A stretch of DNA of 43,163 nucleotides, taken from the NCBI GenBank assembly GCA_017650045.1, contig JAGCFP010000031.1:1-43163 (forward strand), written 5' to 3'. The stretch's first letter is position 1. Each line of letters opens with the position of its first letter. This DNA comes from Bacteroidaceae bacterium. GTDB lineage: Bacteria > Bacteroidota > Bacteroidia > Bacteroidales > Bacteroidaceae. Made by a program: the position numbers and the translations under genes. Below the pieces are notes generated by a model. The model was given only the letters and a program-made list of their open reading frames with translations, was not told the DNA's origin and did no database searches. Of this stretch, positions 9,174 through 18,098 are shown in pieces.

Positions 9174-9199
9174 TTCTTCTGTTTGTTAAGTTTTGCTTG

Positions 9200-9207
9200 C
9201 AAAGATA
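9200..9207 (-). promoter_or_regulatory. -7 element for the aminotransferase gene
   Basis: CAAAGATA on the plus strand is TATCTTTG on the minus strand, a perfect TAnnTTTG match 27 nt before the start codon. I see no -33 TTTG at the usual spacing. Confidence 0.5.
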
Positions 9208-9284
9208 GTGCAAATTTCTTCATTTATCACATAAAAAGAATAAAATAAAAAGCAGGAAGACAATAAGTTTTGCAGAAAAGGCTG

Positions 9285-9292
9285 TATCTTTG
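9285..9292 (+). promoter_or_regulatory. -7 element for the GH43 gene
   Basis: TATCTTTG matches TAnnTTTG and lies 26 nt before the start codon. The TTTG at 9269-9272 is only 12 nt upstream, too close for a standard -33. Confidence 0.5.
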
Positions 9293-9318
9293 CTGAAAAG
9301 ACACTAAATTTTAACTTT

Positions 9319-11031
9319 ATGAATATTAAACATCTACTTTGGACATTGCCCGCTTTGTTGATGATAGCTTGTAACCAAGTACCAGTCTTGGAGCATAAAG
9401 CTGTTTTTGAAGATTTCATTTACGAGGGAAATGACGTGTATTACCAGCAACATCCGTTGCAGGCCGATGATGAGTTCTATAACCCCATTCTGCCAGGTTG
9501 GTATTCAGATCCCAGCATCTGTGCTGATGGTAAAGGTAACTATTTCATGGTAACTTCTACCTTTGGCTATTATCCTGGTGTTCCGCTTTTCCATAGCACA
9601 GATATGGTCAATTGGCAACAGGTGGGACATATTCTTACGCGTCCAGAGCAACTGCCATTGGAACATAATTCAGTGAGCACTGGTGGTATCTTTGCAGCTT
9701 CTCTTTTCTATAATAAGTACAATGACACCTATTATATGATAACTACCAACATGGGGCGTATGATGCGTGGTCTGCAGGGAAACTTCATCGTGAAGAGCAA
9801 AGACCCGTTAAGTGGTGAATGGTCAGATCCTATCTGGCTGGATGATATGGGGGGCATTGACCCATCACTTTTCTTCGACGATGATGGCAAAGCCTACGTG
9901 GTGCATTGTGGCATGACACTCAATCCGCCTTATCCTGGGTGTAACCAGATAATTATGCATGAGTATGACTTGGAAAACGATAAGGTCATCGTAGAAAGTG
10001 CCACCGTGTTGGCTGAGGGTGGAGCATTTCCAGAGAACAAGCCCATTGCTTTGGAGGGACCACATCTTTATAAATGGAATGGTAAATACTATCTGATGTG
10101 TGCTGAGGGTGGTACCGAATTGGGGCATTCAGAAGTTATCTTCCGTAGTGATGACCTTCATGGTAAGTTCGTGGCTTGGGAGAAGAATCCGATCCTTACG
10201 CAGCGCACACTAGGCAATCGTCAAGATGGCGTATACTGTACGGGTCATGCCGATATCGTACAAGACCCACAGGGTAATTGGTGGTCTGTGTTTCTCGGCA
10301 CTCGCCGTATAGATGGTGAGATGGAGAACTTGGGTCGTGAGACGTTTATGATGCCTGTGTGCTGGAGCGATGATGGATGGCCTTACATGACTCAGGGTAA
10401 CGATCAGGTGCCTCTAATTTTGAAGATGCTAGGTGTCAAACGTAATGAACAGGTGACCTTCGGAAACTTCTCCATAAGTGATGATTTTACCTCTGCTAAG
10501 TTGGCTGATTATTGGGTGACTGCCCGTGATGCCGCTACCGACAAGTATTCACTCTCCGAGTTGCCAGGTACCTTGGTGTTGAACTGTAATACGATGACAC
10601 TCTGTAACAACCAAGGTTCTGCAGCCTATGTTGGCCGTCGTTTACAGCACCATCAGTTCCGTGCCACAACACGTATGTATTTCCAGCCAGAGGCGGGAGA
10701 ATGGGCAGGTATGGTATTGCTTAAGAATGAGAGCTTGCAATACTACCTTGCTGTGGGTACAGAAGGCATTCAGGTACAGAAGATAGGAGAAAACGATGTG
10801 TATGAAGTGCTGGCTTCCGCACCTCTTACTGGCAAGAAAGATGTTACGTTGTGTATAGAGGGAACCAACAAGGGAAAGACATTCGATTTCTCTTATTCTA
10901 CCGATGGTGGCCACACTTGGAACATTCTACTTGCTGGTGCTGATGCCGACTATCTGGCTACGCACTATAGTAGCAATGGCTCCAGCAGCTTTACTGGGAC
11001 TACAATTGGTATGTATGCAGTGAAACGTTGA
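9319..11031 (+). CDS. GH43 glycoside hydrolase lipoprotein (beta-xylosidase / arabinofuranosidase type)
   Basis: A 570-residue protein. The lipoprotein signal ends at LLMIAC (Cys 18), so it is membrane anchored. The five-bladed propeller of GH43 spans about residues 50-370. Catalytic residues by family position are base D64 in NPILPGWYSDPSI, pKa modulator D181 in GGIDPSLFFDDDGKAYVVHCG and general acid E246 in LEGPHLYKWNGKYYLM. A C-terminal ConA-like beta-sandwich (about 385-570, starting DDFTSAKLADYWVTA) matches the accessory domain of beta-xylosidases. It likely trims xylose or arabinose side groups from plant hemicellulose. It is followed at 41 nt by the phosphatase-peptidase gene with no terminator visible between them. 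The subfamily and substrate cannot be fixed here. Confidence 0.92.
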   Translation: MNIKHLLWTLPALLMIACNQVPVLEHKAVFEDFIYEGNDVYYQQHPLQADDEFYNPILPGWYSDPSICADGKGNYFMVTSTFGYYPGVPLFHSTDMVNWQQVGHILTRPEQLPLEHNSVSTGGIFAASLFYNKYNDTYYMITTNMGRMMRGLQGNFIVKSKDPLSGEWSDPIWLDDMGGIDPSLFFDDDGKAYVVHCGMTLNPPYPGCNQIIMHEYDLENDKVIVESATVLAEGGAFPENKPIALEGPHLYKWNGKYYLMCAEGGTELGHSEVIFRSDDLHGKFVAWEKNPILTQRTLGNRQDGVYCTGHADIVQDPQGNWWSVFLGTRRIDGEMENLGRETFMMPVCWSDDGWPYMTQGNDQVPLILKMLGVKRNEQVTFGNFSISDDFTSAKLADYWVTARDAATDKYSLSELPGTLVLNCNTMTLCNNQGSAAYVGRRLQHHQFRATTRMYFQPEAGEWAGMVLLKNESLQYYLAVGTEGIQVQKIGENDVYEVLASAPLTGKKDVTLCIEGTNKGKTFDFSYSTDGGHTWNILLAGADADYLATHYSSNGSSSFTGTTIGMYAVKR

Positions 11032-11072
11032 AGTTGAATGGATAAATCTTTCATGATAATTAAGAATGTAAT

Positions 11073-13307
11073 ATGATTAAAATTTTCATTAGATCGTTGA
11101 TGGTGGGAATGGCTGTTGTGAGCTTAGGTATCACAACGGCTGCATCACAACAGCCGCAGGCTTATCTTCAGGTAGAAGACCTTCCTGACATACTCTCTTT
11201 TCTTCCACCTCCCCCAGAAGAAGGTTCACCAACTTTCGAGGCAGATAAAGCCATCCATGCTTGGGCACTTAGTCAGAGGCAGGGCGAGCGTGCTCAGAGA
11301 GCCATTCGCGAAGGAACAACTAATGTGGATAGTATGGCGCTTTGTTTTAGTGGAGCTTTCGGTAAGAAGCTTTCCAGAGAAACTACACCTCTTACGATGT
11401 ATTTGTTAGAGCGTAGCATTCGGACATTTCGTTTGGCAGCTACTAAGCCTAAGAATGCCTATTTGCGCAAACGTCCCTTTGTCTATTTCAACGAAGGTAC
11501 ACTGATTCCAGAGTATGAGGAAGAGGAAAGAAATACAGGCTCCTATCCTTCGGGACACACCACACGTGGTTGGGGGATGGCACTTGTGTTAGCTCAGCTT
11601 AATCCAGATAGACAGGATACACTCATGGCCTGTGGATATGAATGGGGGCAGAGCCGTGTCATTGCTAATTATCATTGGCAGAGTGACGTAGATGCTTCTC
11701 GACTGATGACTTCTGCTACTTTTGCCAGACTCCAGGCTTGTGAAGAATATCGAAAAGATTTGGCTGCAGCAATGGAAGAACTTTACGCACCTGAAAAGCC
11801 AGCACGTGAGAGTGATGAACAACTCTTGAGAAATTGGATCAAGACCATTGCCTCTGATGAGTTTGGCGGACGTAAGCCAATGACTGCATACGAGGATAAA
11901 ACGGTAAGTTATTTGGCTGAACAATTGGAGGAACTGGGGTTGGAGCCTGCCTTCGATGGCAGTTGGTTCCAACCGTTTGAGATGATAGCTGTCACAGCTA
12001 AGCCATTAGGCAGTAAACTTACTGTGAGAGGAAAAAAGAAGGCAGAGTTACGGTATCCTAATGATTTGGTGGTATGGACCGCTCGTGCCACGGATAAGGT
12101 TGTACTCCCTAAGGCAGAGTATGTTTTCTGTGGTTTCGGCATTCATGCGCCTGAGTATGGCTGGGATGATTATGCAGGTATCGATGTGAAAGGTAAAATT
12201 GTCATAGCTATGGTGAATGATCCTGGTTATTATGATAATACACTTTTCCGTGGGCTCAATATGACCTATTATGGCAGGTGGCTCTATAAGTTTGAGGAGG
12301 CTCTTCGCCAAGGGGCTGCTGGTTGTCTGGTGCTACACAACACAGAAGCCGCAAGCTATGGCTGGCACGTGTGTGTGAATGGTCATATGGAGGATAATCT
12401 TGCTCTTTATGACCCTGCTACCCACAATGCTAATGAACTGGCCTTGAAAGGTTGGCTCCACGAAGATGGCGCACGTAAGCTTTTTGCAGCTGCGGGCATG
12501 GATATGAATGCCGCTGTTGAGGCTGCTAAGAAGCCTGGTTTTAAGTCATTCTCTCTCAAGGTCAAAGGAGATATCAAGATGGCAGTCTCTTACGATCTTC
12601 AGCAGACGCGTAATGTAGGTGCTATCCTTCGTGGAACGGACCAGAAGGATGAGGTGGTGGTCCTAAATGCCCATTGGGATCATCTGGGAATCGGCTTGCC
12701 TGACGAGCATGGAGACTCTATATACAATGGTGCTGCAGACAATGCATCAGGTATGGCAGGAGCACTGTTGGCTGCTAAAAAGTTTAAAGAACAACCACAA
12801 GCACCTCGTCGCAGTGTGCTTTTCCTCTTCCCCTCATCCGAAGAAAGCGGCCTTTTCGGTTCAGAGTACTACTGCAATCATCCAGTCGTGCCTATGGACA
12901 AAACAACAGCCTGTCTGAATTTTGAGAGTATTGGTCCTGCCGAACTTACCAGAGATATAGTTATCTTGGGTGGAGGAGAAAGTGACCTTGATCGATATTA
13001 TGAGGCTGCTGCAGCTGCTCAAGGCAGGTATATCTTCTATGATGACGACAATTCTGATGGCTGGTTCTTCCGTTCCGACCATTATAATTTCGTGAAGAAA
13101 GGTGTGCCTGCTGTGGTGGTGGAGAATGGTTTGCACCCTGTGGATTTGGGACGTCCAAACAAGTACCCTATGCCTGTATGGTATCACAAACCTTCTGATG
13201 AATATCGGAATGATTGGGATTTGAGTGGCACATTGTCCAACGTGAACTTGATTTTCAGCGTGGGCCTTTCTCTGTCTAATGCTGAGGAGTTATTAGGCAG
13301 GGAATGA
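11073..13307 (+). CDS. PAP2-type acid phosphatase fused to an M28 metallopeptidase
   Basis: A single 744-residue frame with two enzymes. After a signal peptide (about 1-25) comes a class A acid phosphatase/PAP2 domain with the start FLPPPPEEGS and all three signature parts: K127-X6-RP, P159-S-G-H162, and S194-R-X5-H201-X3-D205. From about residue 245 a second unit begins (DEQLLRNWIKTIASDEFGGR), with a PA-type insert around 335-480 and an M28 peptidase core. Metal and catalytic residues are H534 and D536 in AHWDH, D556 in ADNASG, E590/E591 in SSEESGLFGS and the late His in YHKPSDEY. M28 enzymes are di-zinc aminopeptidases. Both halves look intact. It is probably periplasmic and probably cotranscribed with the GH43 gene. 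A natural fusion is the simplest reading; a lost stop codon between two genes is the alternative. Confidence 0.9.
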   Translation: MIKIFIRSLMVGMAVVSLGITTAASQQPQAYLQVEDLPDILSFLPPPPEEGSPTFEADKAIHAWALSQRQGERAQRAIREGTTNVDSMALCFSGAFGKKLSRETTPLTMYLLERSIRTFRLAATKPKNAYLRKRPFVYFNEGTLIPEYEEEERNTGSYPSGHTTRGWGMALVLAQLNPDRQDTLMACGYEWGQSRVIANYHWQSDVDASRLMTSATFARLQACEEYRKDLAAAMEELYAPEKPARESDEQLLRNWIKTIASDEFGGRKPMTAYEDKTVSYLAEQLEELGLEPAFDGSWFQPFEMIAVTAKPLGSKLTVRGKKKAELRYPNDLVVWTARATDKVVLPKAEYVFCGFGIHAPEYGWDDYAGIDVKGKIVIAMVNDPGYYDNTLFRGLNMTYYGRWLYKFEEALRQGAAGCLVLHNTEAASYGWHVCVNGHMEDNLALYDPATHNANELALKGWLHEDGARKLFAAAGMDMNAAVEAAKKPGFKSFSLKVKGDIKMAVSYDLQQTRNVGAILRGTDQKDEVVVLNAHWDHLGIGLPDEHGDSIYNGAADNASGMAGALLAAKKFKEQPQAPRRSVLFLFPSSEESGLFGSEYYCNHPVVPMDKTTACLNFESIGPAELTRDIVILGGGESDLDRYYEAAAAAQGRYIFYDDDNSDGWFFRSDHYNFVKKGVPAVVVENGLHPVDLGRPNKYPMPVWYHKPSDEYRNDWDLSGTLSNVNLIFSVGLSLSNAEELLGRE

Positions 13308-13350
13308 GACAACGTGCCCGTGACAGATGGCATAGAGTTGTGTGAGACCA

Positions 13351-13384
13351 AAAAAGGGGAACATCTTGCGATGCTCCCCTTTTA
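13351..13384. terminator. Bidirectional terminator between convergent genes
   Basis: AAAAGGGGA pairs with TCCCCTTTT, with inner CAT/ATG pairing, closing a 34-nt hairpin whose ends supply A and T runs on both strands. It separates the fusion gene from the minus-strand TIM-barrel gene. Confidence 0.85.
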
Positions 13385-13400
13385 TTATTGCGCTTTACAA

Positions 13401-14405
13401 TTACTTTACAAAGTCGGAAGTGTTCAGGAAGAGAGCACTCTGCTCCAGACGATCGAACTGCTTGCCGCTGTTCGTATCCTCAATCTCGATAAAGAAGTAC
13501 TTGCGACCATTAGCATAGAACTTTTCAAAAATGTTCTTGAAGTTCATAGCACCTGATGCACCCAATACCATGAAGTCCTTGATATGCAACATGTGGATAC
13601 GGTCTGCACGTCTGGTCAGCCATTCTACAGGATCCTGCTGGCCCATCACAGTCCAATATACATCAAGCTCGAAGATCACGTTGGCAGGGTCAGTGTTGTC
13701 CATATATACATCCTCGATGATCTTGGCATCTTGACCTAAAGCCATGCCTGCGAAGAGATCGCCCAAAACAGCAGCAGTGCTATTTTCAGTCACCTTGGCC
13801 ATTTCCATGTTGTGGTTGTGATAACCGAACTGGATGCCACCTGTTGCTTTCACTGTTTCACCAGATACATTGAGCAGGTTGGCGAAATCCTTTGCAAATT
13901 CAATGTTAGTAACACGCATTGGAGGCATCATCGGCTGAACCAGATACTCGCAGCCCAACTTAGCGTGATCTTCTGCCACAGGCTTCCAGAATTCCTTGAT
14001 GTCATTTACCATATCCTTGAATGCCTTTGGCTTTGGAGCAGGAGCACCTGGACGAGCGAACAGACCAGCCATCATGACATCTGGAGTCACATGAGAACTC
14101 ACAATCTTCAGGTCAGCAGCATCGGCCTTCTGCTTGAATTCTTCCATGCTAAGTCCAAACACTTTGTGGTCAGTTGCACTATAACCAGCTAATTCCAGAT
14201 TCTTGATGCCCATCTTGCGGATGCGCTCCAAGTTGGCACTAAGGTCGCCTTGCGTGAGTTCCGGACCTAATGTGTAGGTTTGCAAGCCCAGTCCCTTATT
14301 GGTGTTGATCACTGGCTCTGCAGGAACAGCCTCCTTGGTTTGGCAGGCTGCCAGGGCACCCAATGAAAGCATAGATGCGCCCTTTAAGAAATTTCTTCTA
14401 TTCAT
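13401..14405 (-). CDS. Tat-exported sugar phosphate isomerase/epimerase-like TIM-barrel protein
   Basis: A 334-residue protein. The N-terminus MNRRNFLKGASMLSLGALAAC carries a twin-arginine signal (RRNFLK) with a lipobox Cys at about 21, so it is probably exported folded and lipidated. The rest is a xylose-isomerase-like TIM barrel: GLGLQTYTLGPEL, MGIKNLELAGYS, IVSSHV, GCEYLVQPMM, IQFGYHNHNMEM, VIFELDVYWTVMGQQDPVEWL and IHMLHIKDF. The His, Glu and Asp residues in HNHNME, ELDVYW and HIKD are those that bind a divalent metal in this superfamily. The substrate is unknown; the context is carbohydrate hydrolases and esterases. Confidence 0.88.
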   Translation of the reverse strand: MNRRNFLKGASMLSLGALAACQTKEAVPAEPVINTNKGLGLQTYTLGPELTQGDLSANLERIRKMGIKNLELAGYSATDHKVFGLSMEEFKQKADAADLKIVSSHVTPDVMMAGLFARPGAPAPKPKAFKDMVNDIKEFWKPVAEDHAKLGCEYLVQPMMPPMRVTNIEFAKDFANLLNVSGETVKATGGIQFGYHNHNMEMAKVTENSTAAVLGDLFAGMALGQDAKIIEDVYMDNTDPANVIFELDVYWTVMGQQDPVEWLTRRADRIHMLHIKDFMVLGASGAMNFKNIFEKFYANGRKYFFIEIEDTNSGKQFDRLEQSALFLNTSDFVK

Positions 14406-14448
14406 AAATCAATTATTAAAAATGTTGGTTTAAGTCATTAAAACTGTG

Positions 14449-14456
14449 CAAAAGTA
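14449..14456 (-). promoter_or_regulatory. -7 element for the TIM-barrel gene
   Basis: CAAAAGTA on the plus strand reads TACTTTTG on the minus strand, matching TAnnTTTG, 44 nt before the start. No convincing -33 is seen. Confidence 0.45.
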
Positions 14457-14513
14457 GTGACTATTTTTCAATTCATGCCATAGATTGATGAAAAACTTTT
14501 GGCAAGCGACCTT

Positions 14514-15617
14514 TCATTTGAACAGTCTTGGCGCAAAGTCATGCAAGTTGTTGCGCCAGGTGTGCCAGCTGTGTCCGCCAGGAGCCTCAGTGAACTCATA
14601 CTTGATACCAGCCTCATCATAGAGCTTCAATGTCTCCTTGCAGTTATTGTATGCGATGTCCTCAGGACCACCTTGCGTAAACAACACAATCTTGTAGTTG
14701 TTCAGTTGCTGCACTATCTGCTTCAGGTGAGCACGTTCCATCTCATACTTCTCTGTGTTGCCAGGAGCGTAGCTGCTGCTCAGCACGATCATGTACTTGA
14801 ATCTTTCAGGATGATAAGTCACCGTTTCCATCGTCTCCATTCCACCCATAGAGAGGCCTGCCATTGCCGTATGGTCTGGATCTGTCAACACTCGATAATT
14901 CTCTTCCACATAAGGCATGATGCTTGTGATCATGTCGTCTGCGAAGATAGGCACCTCGTCTTGTACATTGCCACTTGGTGTGTCGATGCTGCCGTTAGGC
15001 ATTACCACTACCATTGGCACGATCTTGCCTTCAGCCAGTAGGTTATCCAGGATCAATCCAGCGGCACCTACACCAGGCCAACTATTGTCTGTATCACCTC
15101 CACCATGTACCAGATAAAGCACTGGCAGCTTGTCGGCACTCTTCTCATAGCCAGCTGGTGTCCAAACGTGCATACGGCGCATCTCGTTCAGTGTCTTAGA
15201 AAAATAGTAGCGCTGTGCTATCGCCCCATGAGGCACGTTCTTCATGGCAAAGAACTCGTTGCCTGTGGGTTGCACCTTGGCTACGGCACGGGTTTCACCT
15301 TGAATCTCGCCACCCTTGGGGTCGAAGGTGTTCACACCGTCCACCACGAAGTTGTAGCGATAGTTGCCTGGAGCCACATTGGGCAGGGTGGCTGACCATA
15401 CGCCATTCTCAGCTTTCACGAATTGTACGCCACGAGCATTGATGTCACCACTCATGGTCACTGTCTCAGCATTAGGGGCATAGATACTGAATGTTACTTT
15501 ATCCCCGTTTACACGCACTGACTGCAGCGTGTCGTTTGGGGTAGGGGTTCTGCGGAATTGTGCAGAGGCTGCCGTTGCTATGCAGAGGGCAGCCAGAAAT
15601 AGAAAGTTCCTTTTCAT
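14514..15617 (-). CDS. CE1-like esterase with N-terminal CBM48/E-set domain
   Basis: A 367-residue protein with a signal peptide (MKRNFLFLAALCIATAASAQ). Residues 35-115 form an immunoglobulin-like E-set/CBM48 domain (VTFSIYAPNAETVTMSGDINARG, NYRYNFVVDGVNTFDP). An alpha/beta-hydrolase follows with LPVLYLVHGGGDTDNSW as the oxyanion region, nucleophile S256 in GLSMGG and the catalytic His in GGHSWHTW. This layout is that of carbohydrate esterase family 1 enzymes (feruloyl or acetyl-xylan esterases) of gut and rumen Bacteroidales. A paralogue is encoded at 16.9-18.1 kb. The ester substrate is inferred. Confidence 0.9.
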   Translation of the reverse strand: MKRNFLFLAALCIATAASAQFRRTPTPNDTLQSVRVNGDKVTFSIYAPNAETVTMSGDINARGVQFVKAENGVWSATLPNVAPGNYRYNFVVDGVNTFDPKGGEIQGETRAVAKVQPTGNEFFAMKNVPHGAIAQRYYFSKTLNEMRRMHVWTPAGYEKSADKLPVLYLVHGGGDTDNSWPGVGAAGLILDNLLAEGKIVPMVVVMPNGSIDTPSGNVQDEVPIFADDMITSIMPYVEENYRVLTDPDHTAMAGLSMGGMETMETVTYHPERFKYMIVLSSSYAPGNTEKYEMERAHLKQIVQQLNNYKIVLFTQGGPEDIAYNNCKETLKLYDEAGIKYEFTEAPGGHSWHTWRNNLHDFAPRLFK

Positions 15618-15670
15618 TGTTATAAAATGTTAGTTATCGTTTTTTCAATTGTCTCCTTTCGTTGATACTG

Positions 15671-15702
15671 CAAAGATAGTACTTACTTTGCATTTCTGCA
15701 AA
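15671..15702 (-). promoter_or_regulatory. Consensus promoter for the esterase gene
   Basis: On the minus strand, TTTG (15699-15702), 20 nt, TATCTTTG (15671-15678). This is a complete match to the -33/-7 consensus, 54 nt before the start codon. Confidence 0.75.
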
Positions 15703-15931
15703 CATAGTGATGCTCTTCATGAGCGAAAGTAGCTTACCTTACGGCTATCCACGCCTTACCTTACGGGTAACCTTACCTTTGGTTACGCTCCCCATTTTTG
15801 CGCTTACGCACAGAAAAATTTGTTCTTGTGCACACCAACAAATTTTTTCTAACTAGGAAAATATTTTTTCCTAACTAGAGAGATAAAATACAGCTAAATA
15901 TCACTTCAAAGATTTATTTAAACATTTTTTG
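15703..15931. repeat. Gene-free stretch with direct repeats and hairpins
   Basis: No coding frame is convincing. Direct copies of CTTACCTTACGG lie at 15733-15744 and 15755-15766. GTAACC (15767-15772) and GGTTAC (15781-15786) can pair. A perfect 11-bp stem (15814-15824 with 15837-15847) is followed by Ts and looks like a plus-strand terminator without a gene before it. CTAACTAG occurs at 15849-15856 and 15871-15878, and TAGGAAAA (15854-15861) pairs with TTTTCCTA (15866-15873). It might encode a small RNA ending near 15848 or be remains of a repeat element. Confidence 0.4.
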
Positions 15932-15939
15932 TATCTTTG
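15932..15939 (+). promoter_or_regulatory. -7 element for the DUF5020 gene
   Basis: TATCTTTG, a perfect TAnnTTTG match 29 nt before the start codon; no TTTG at the expected -33 spacing. Confidence 0.5.
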
Positions 15940-15968
15940 CACCTGAATAAAAGAAGAATTGCCTAACT

Positions 15969-16736
15969 ATGATGAAAAAATCTATTTTCCTCCTTATGCT
16001 GTTATCAGCTATTTGCTGTGCACAGGCACAGGTGAATGTACAGCTACATCGTGATTTTGGTCGTACTTTATACTCTGATCAGGAGCATGAGCGACCCCAG
16101 GTGACTACAACTGTTGAAGTGCTGAAACCCGACCGCTGGGGTACTACCTATTTCTTTGTCGATATGGATTATCTTTCTGACGGTGTGTCTGGGGTGTTCA
16201 TGAAGTTTACGCGCGACTTTACCTTGGCCCGTTTATCTGCTAATTCCGCGCTGGTTACCCATTGGGAATATAATGGAGGCATGCAGAGCATCAAGAGTAA
16301 TTTTTATGGTAATCGTTTCCAGCATTCATTGGTAGGAGGCTTAGGTTGGACTTGGCACAGCAACGACTTTGCTAAGACTTACTTAGTGAATTTGGGCTAT
16401 CGACAGCATTTCAAGGACCATACGCACGAGGGCTTTGCAGGCTTTCATGCCAATCAGGTTTGGAAGATAGATTTTGGCCATAGGCGTTTCACCTTCAATG
16501 GTTTCTCAGAGATTTGGTATAATAAGACACCAATGGGTAAAATCAGTTTTCTGACTGAACCTCAGTTCTGGATAAACCTAAACACGTTGAAGGGTATGGA
16601 AGGGGTAAACCTAAGTCTTGGTGCAGAAGTGGAGATATCAAATAATTTCATTTATGCCAACTGGTTGTATAATCCTATGCTGAATCATCAAACCTTCTAT
16701 ATGAATCCCACGCTGGCCATGAAGTGGACGTTCTAA
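15969..16736 (+). CDS. DUF5020 family outer-membrane protein (Tsx-like beta-barrel)
   Basis: A 255-residue protein with a signal peptide (MMKKSIFLLMLLSAICCAQAQ). The mature chain is rich in alternating aromatic strands (TTYFFVDMDYLSDGVSGVFMKFTRDF, HSLVGGLGWTWHSNDF, FSEIWYNKTPMG, MNPTLAMKWTF) and ends in Phe, the usual outer-membrane barrel C-terminus. I recognise the DUF5020 family of Bacteroidales, which is distantly related to the nucleoside channel Tsx. A transport role is inferred only from that. Two ATGs are adjacent at the start; the first is used. Confidence 0.82.
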   Translation: MMKKSIFLLMLLSAICCAQAQVNVQLHRDFGRTLYSDQEHERPQVTTTVEVLKPDRWGTTYFFVDMDYLSDGVSGVFMKFTRDFTLARLSANSALVTHWEYNGGMQSIKSNFYGNRFQHSLVGGLGWTWHSNDFAKTYLVNLGYRQHFKDHTHEGFAGFHANQVWKIDFGHRRFTFNGFSEIWYNKTPMGKISFLTEPQFWINLNTLKGMEGVNLSLGAEVEISNNFIYANWLYNPMLNHQTFYMNPTLAMKWTF

Positions 16737-16740
16737 GAAT

Positions 16741-16773
16741 AAAATCCCCAAGTCACAAGACCTGGGGATTTTT
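16741..16773 (+). terminator. Intrinsic terminator after the DUF5020 gene
   Basis: AAAATCCCC pairs with GGGGATTTT, extended by GTC/GAC around an ACAA loop, and is followed by a T run. Confidence 0.85.
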
Positions 16774-16807
16774 GTTGCTTAGCGCTTGTCCTGCCCACTG
16801 AAGTTGA

Positions 16808-18058
<1,251 letters not shown>

Positions 18059-18098
18059 TGTATAATTCATCCAATCGAAATATAAAAAACTACATGAT

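Noticed and set aside
9269-9292. Full -33/-7 promoter for the GH43 gene
   Set aside because: The TTTG is only 12 nt from the -7, so only the -7 element is reported.
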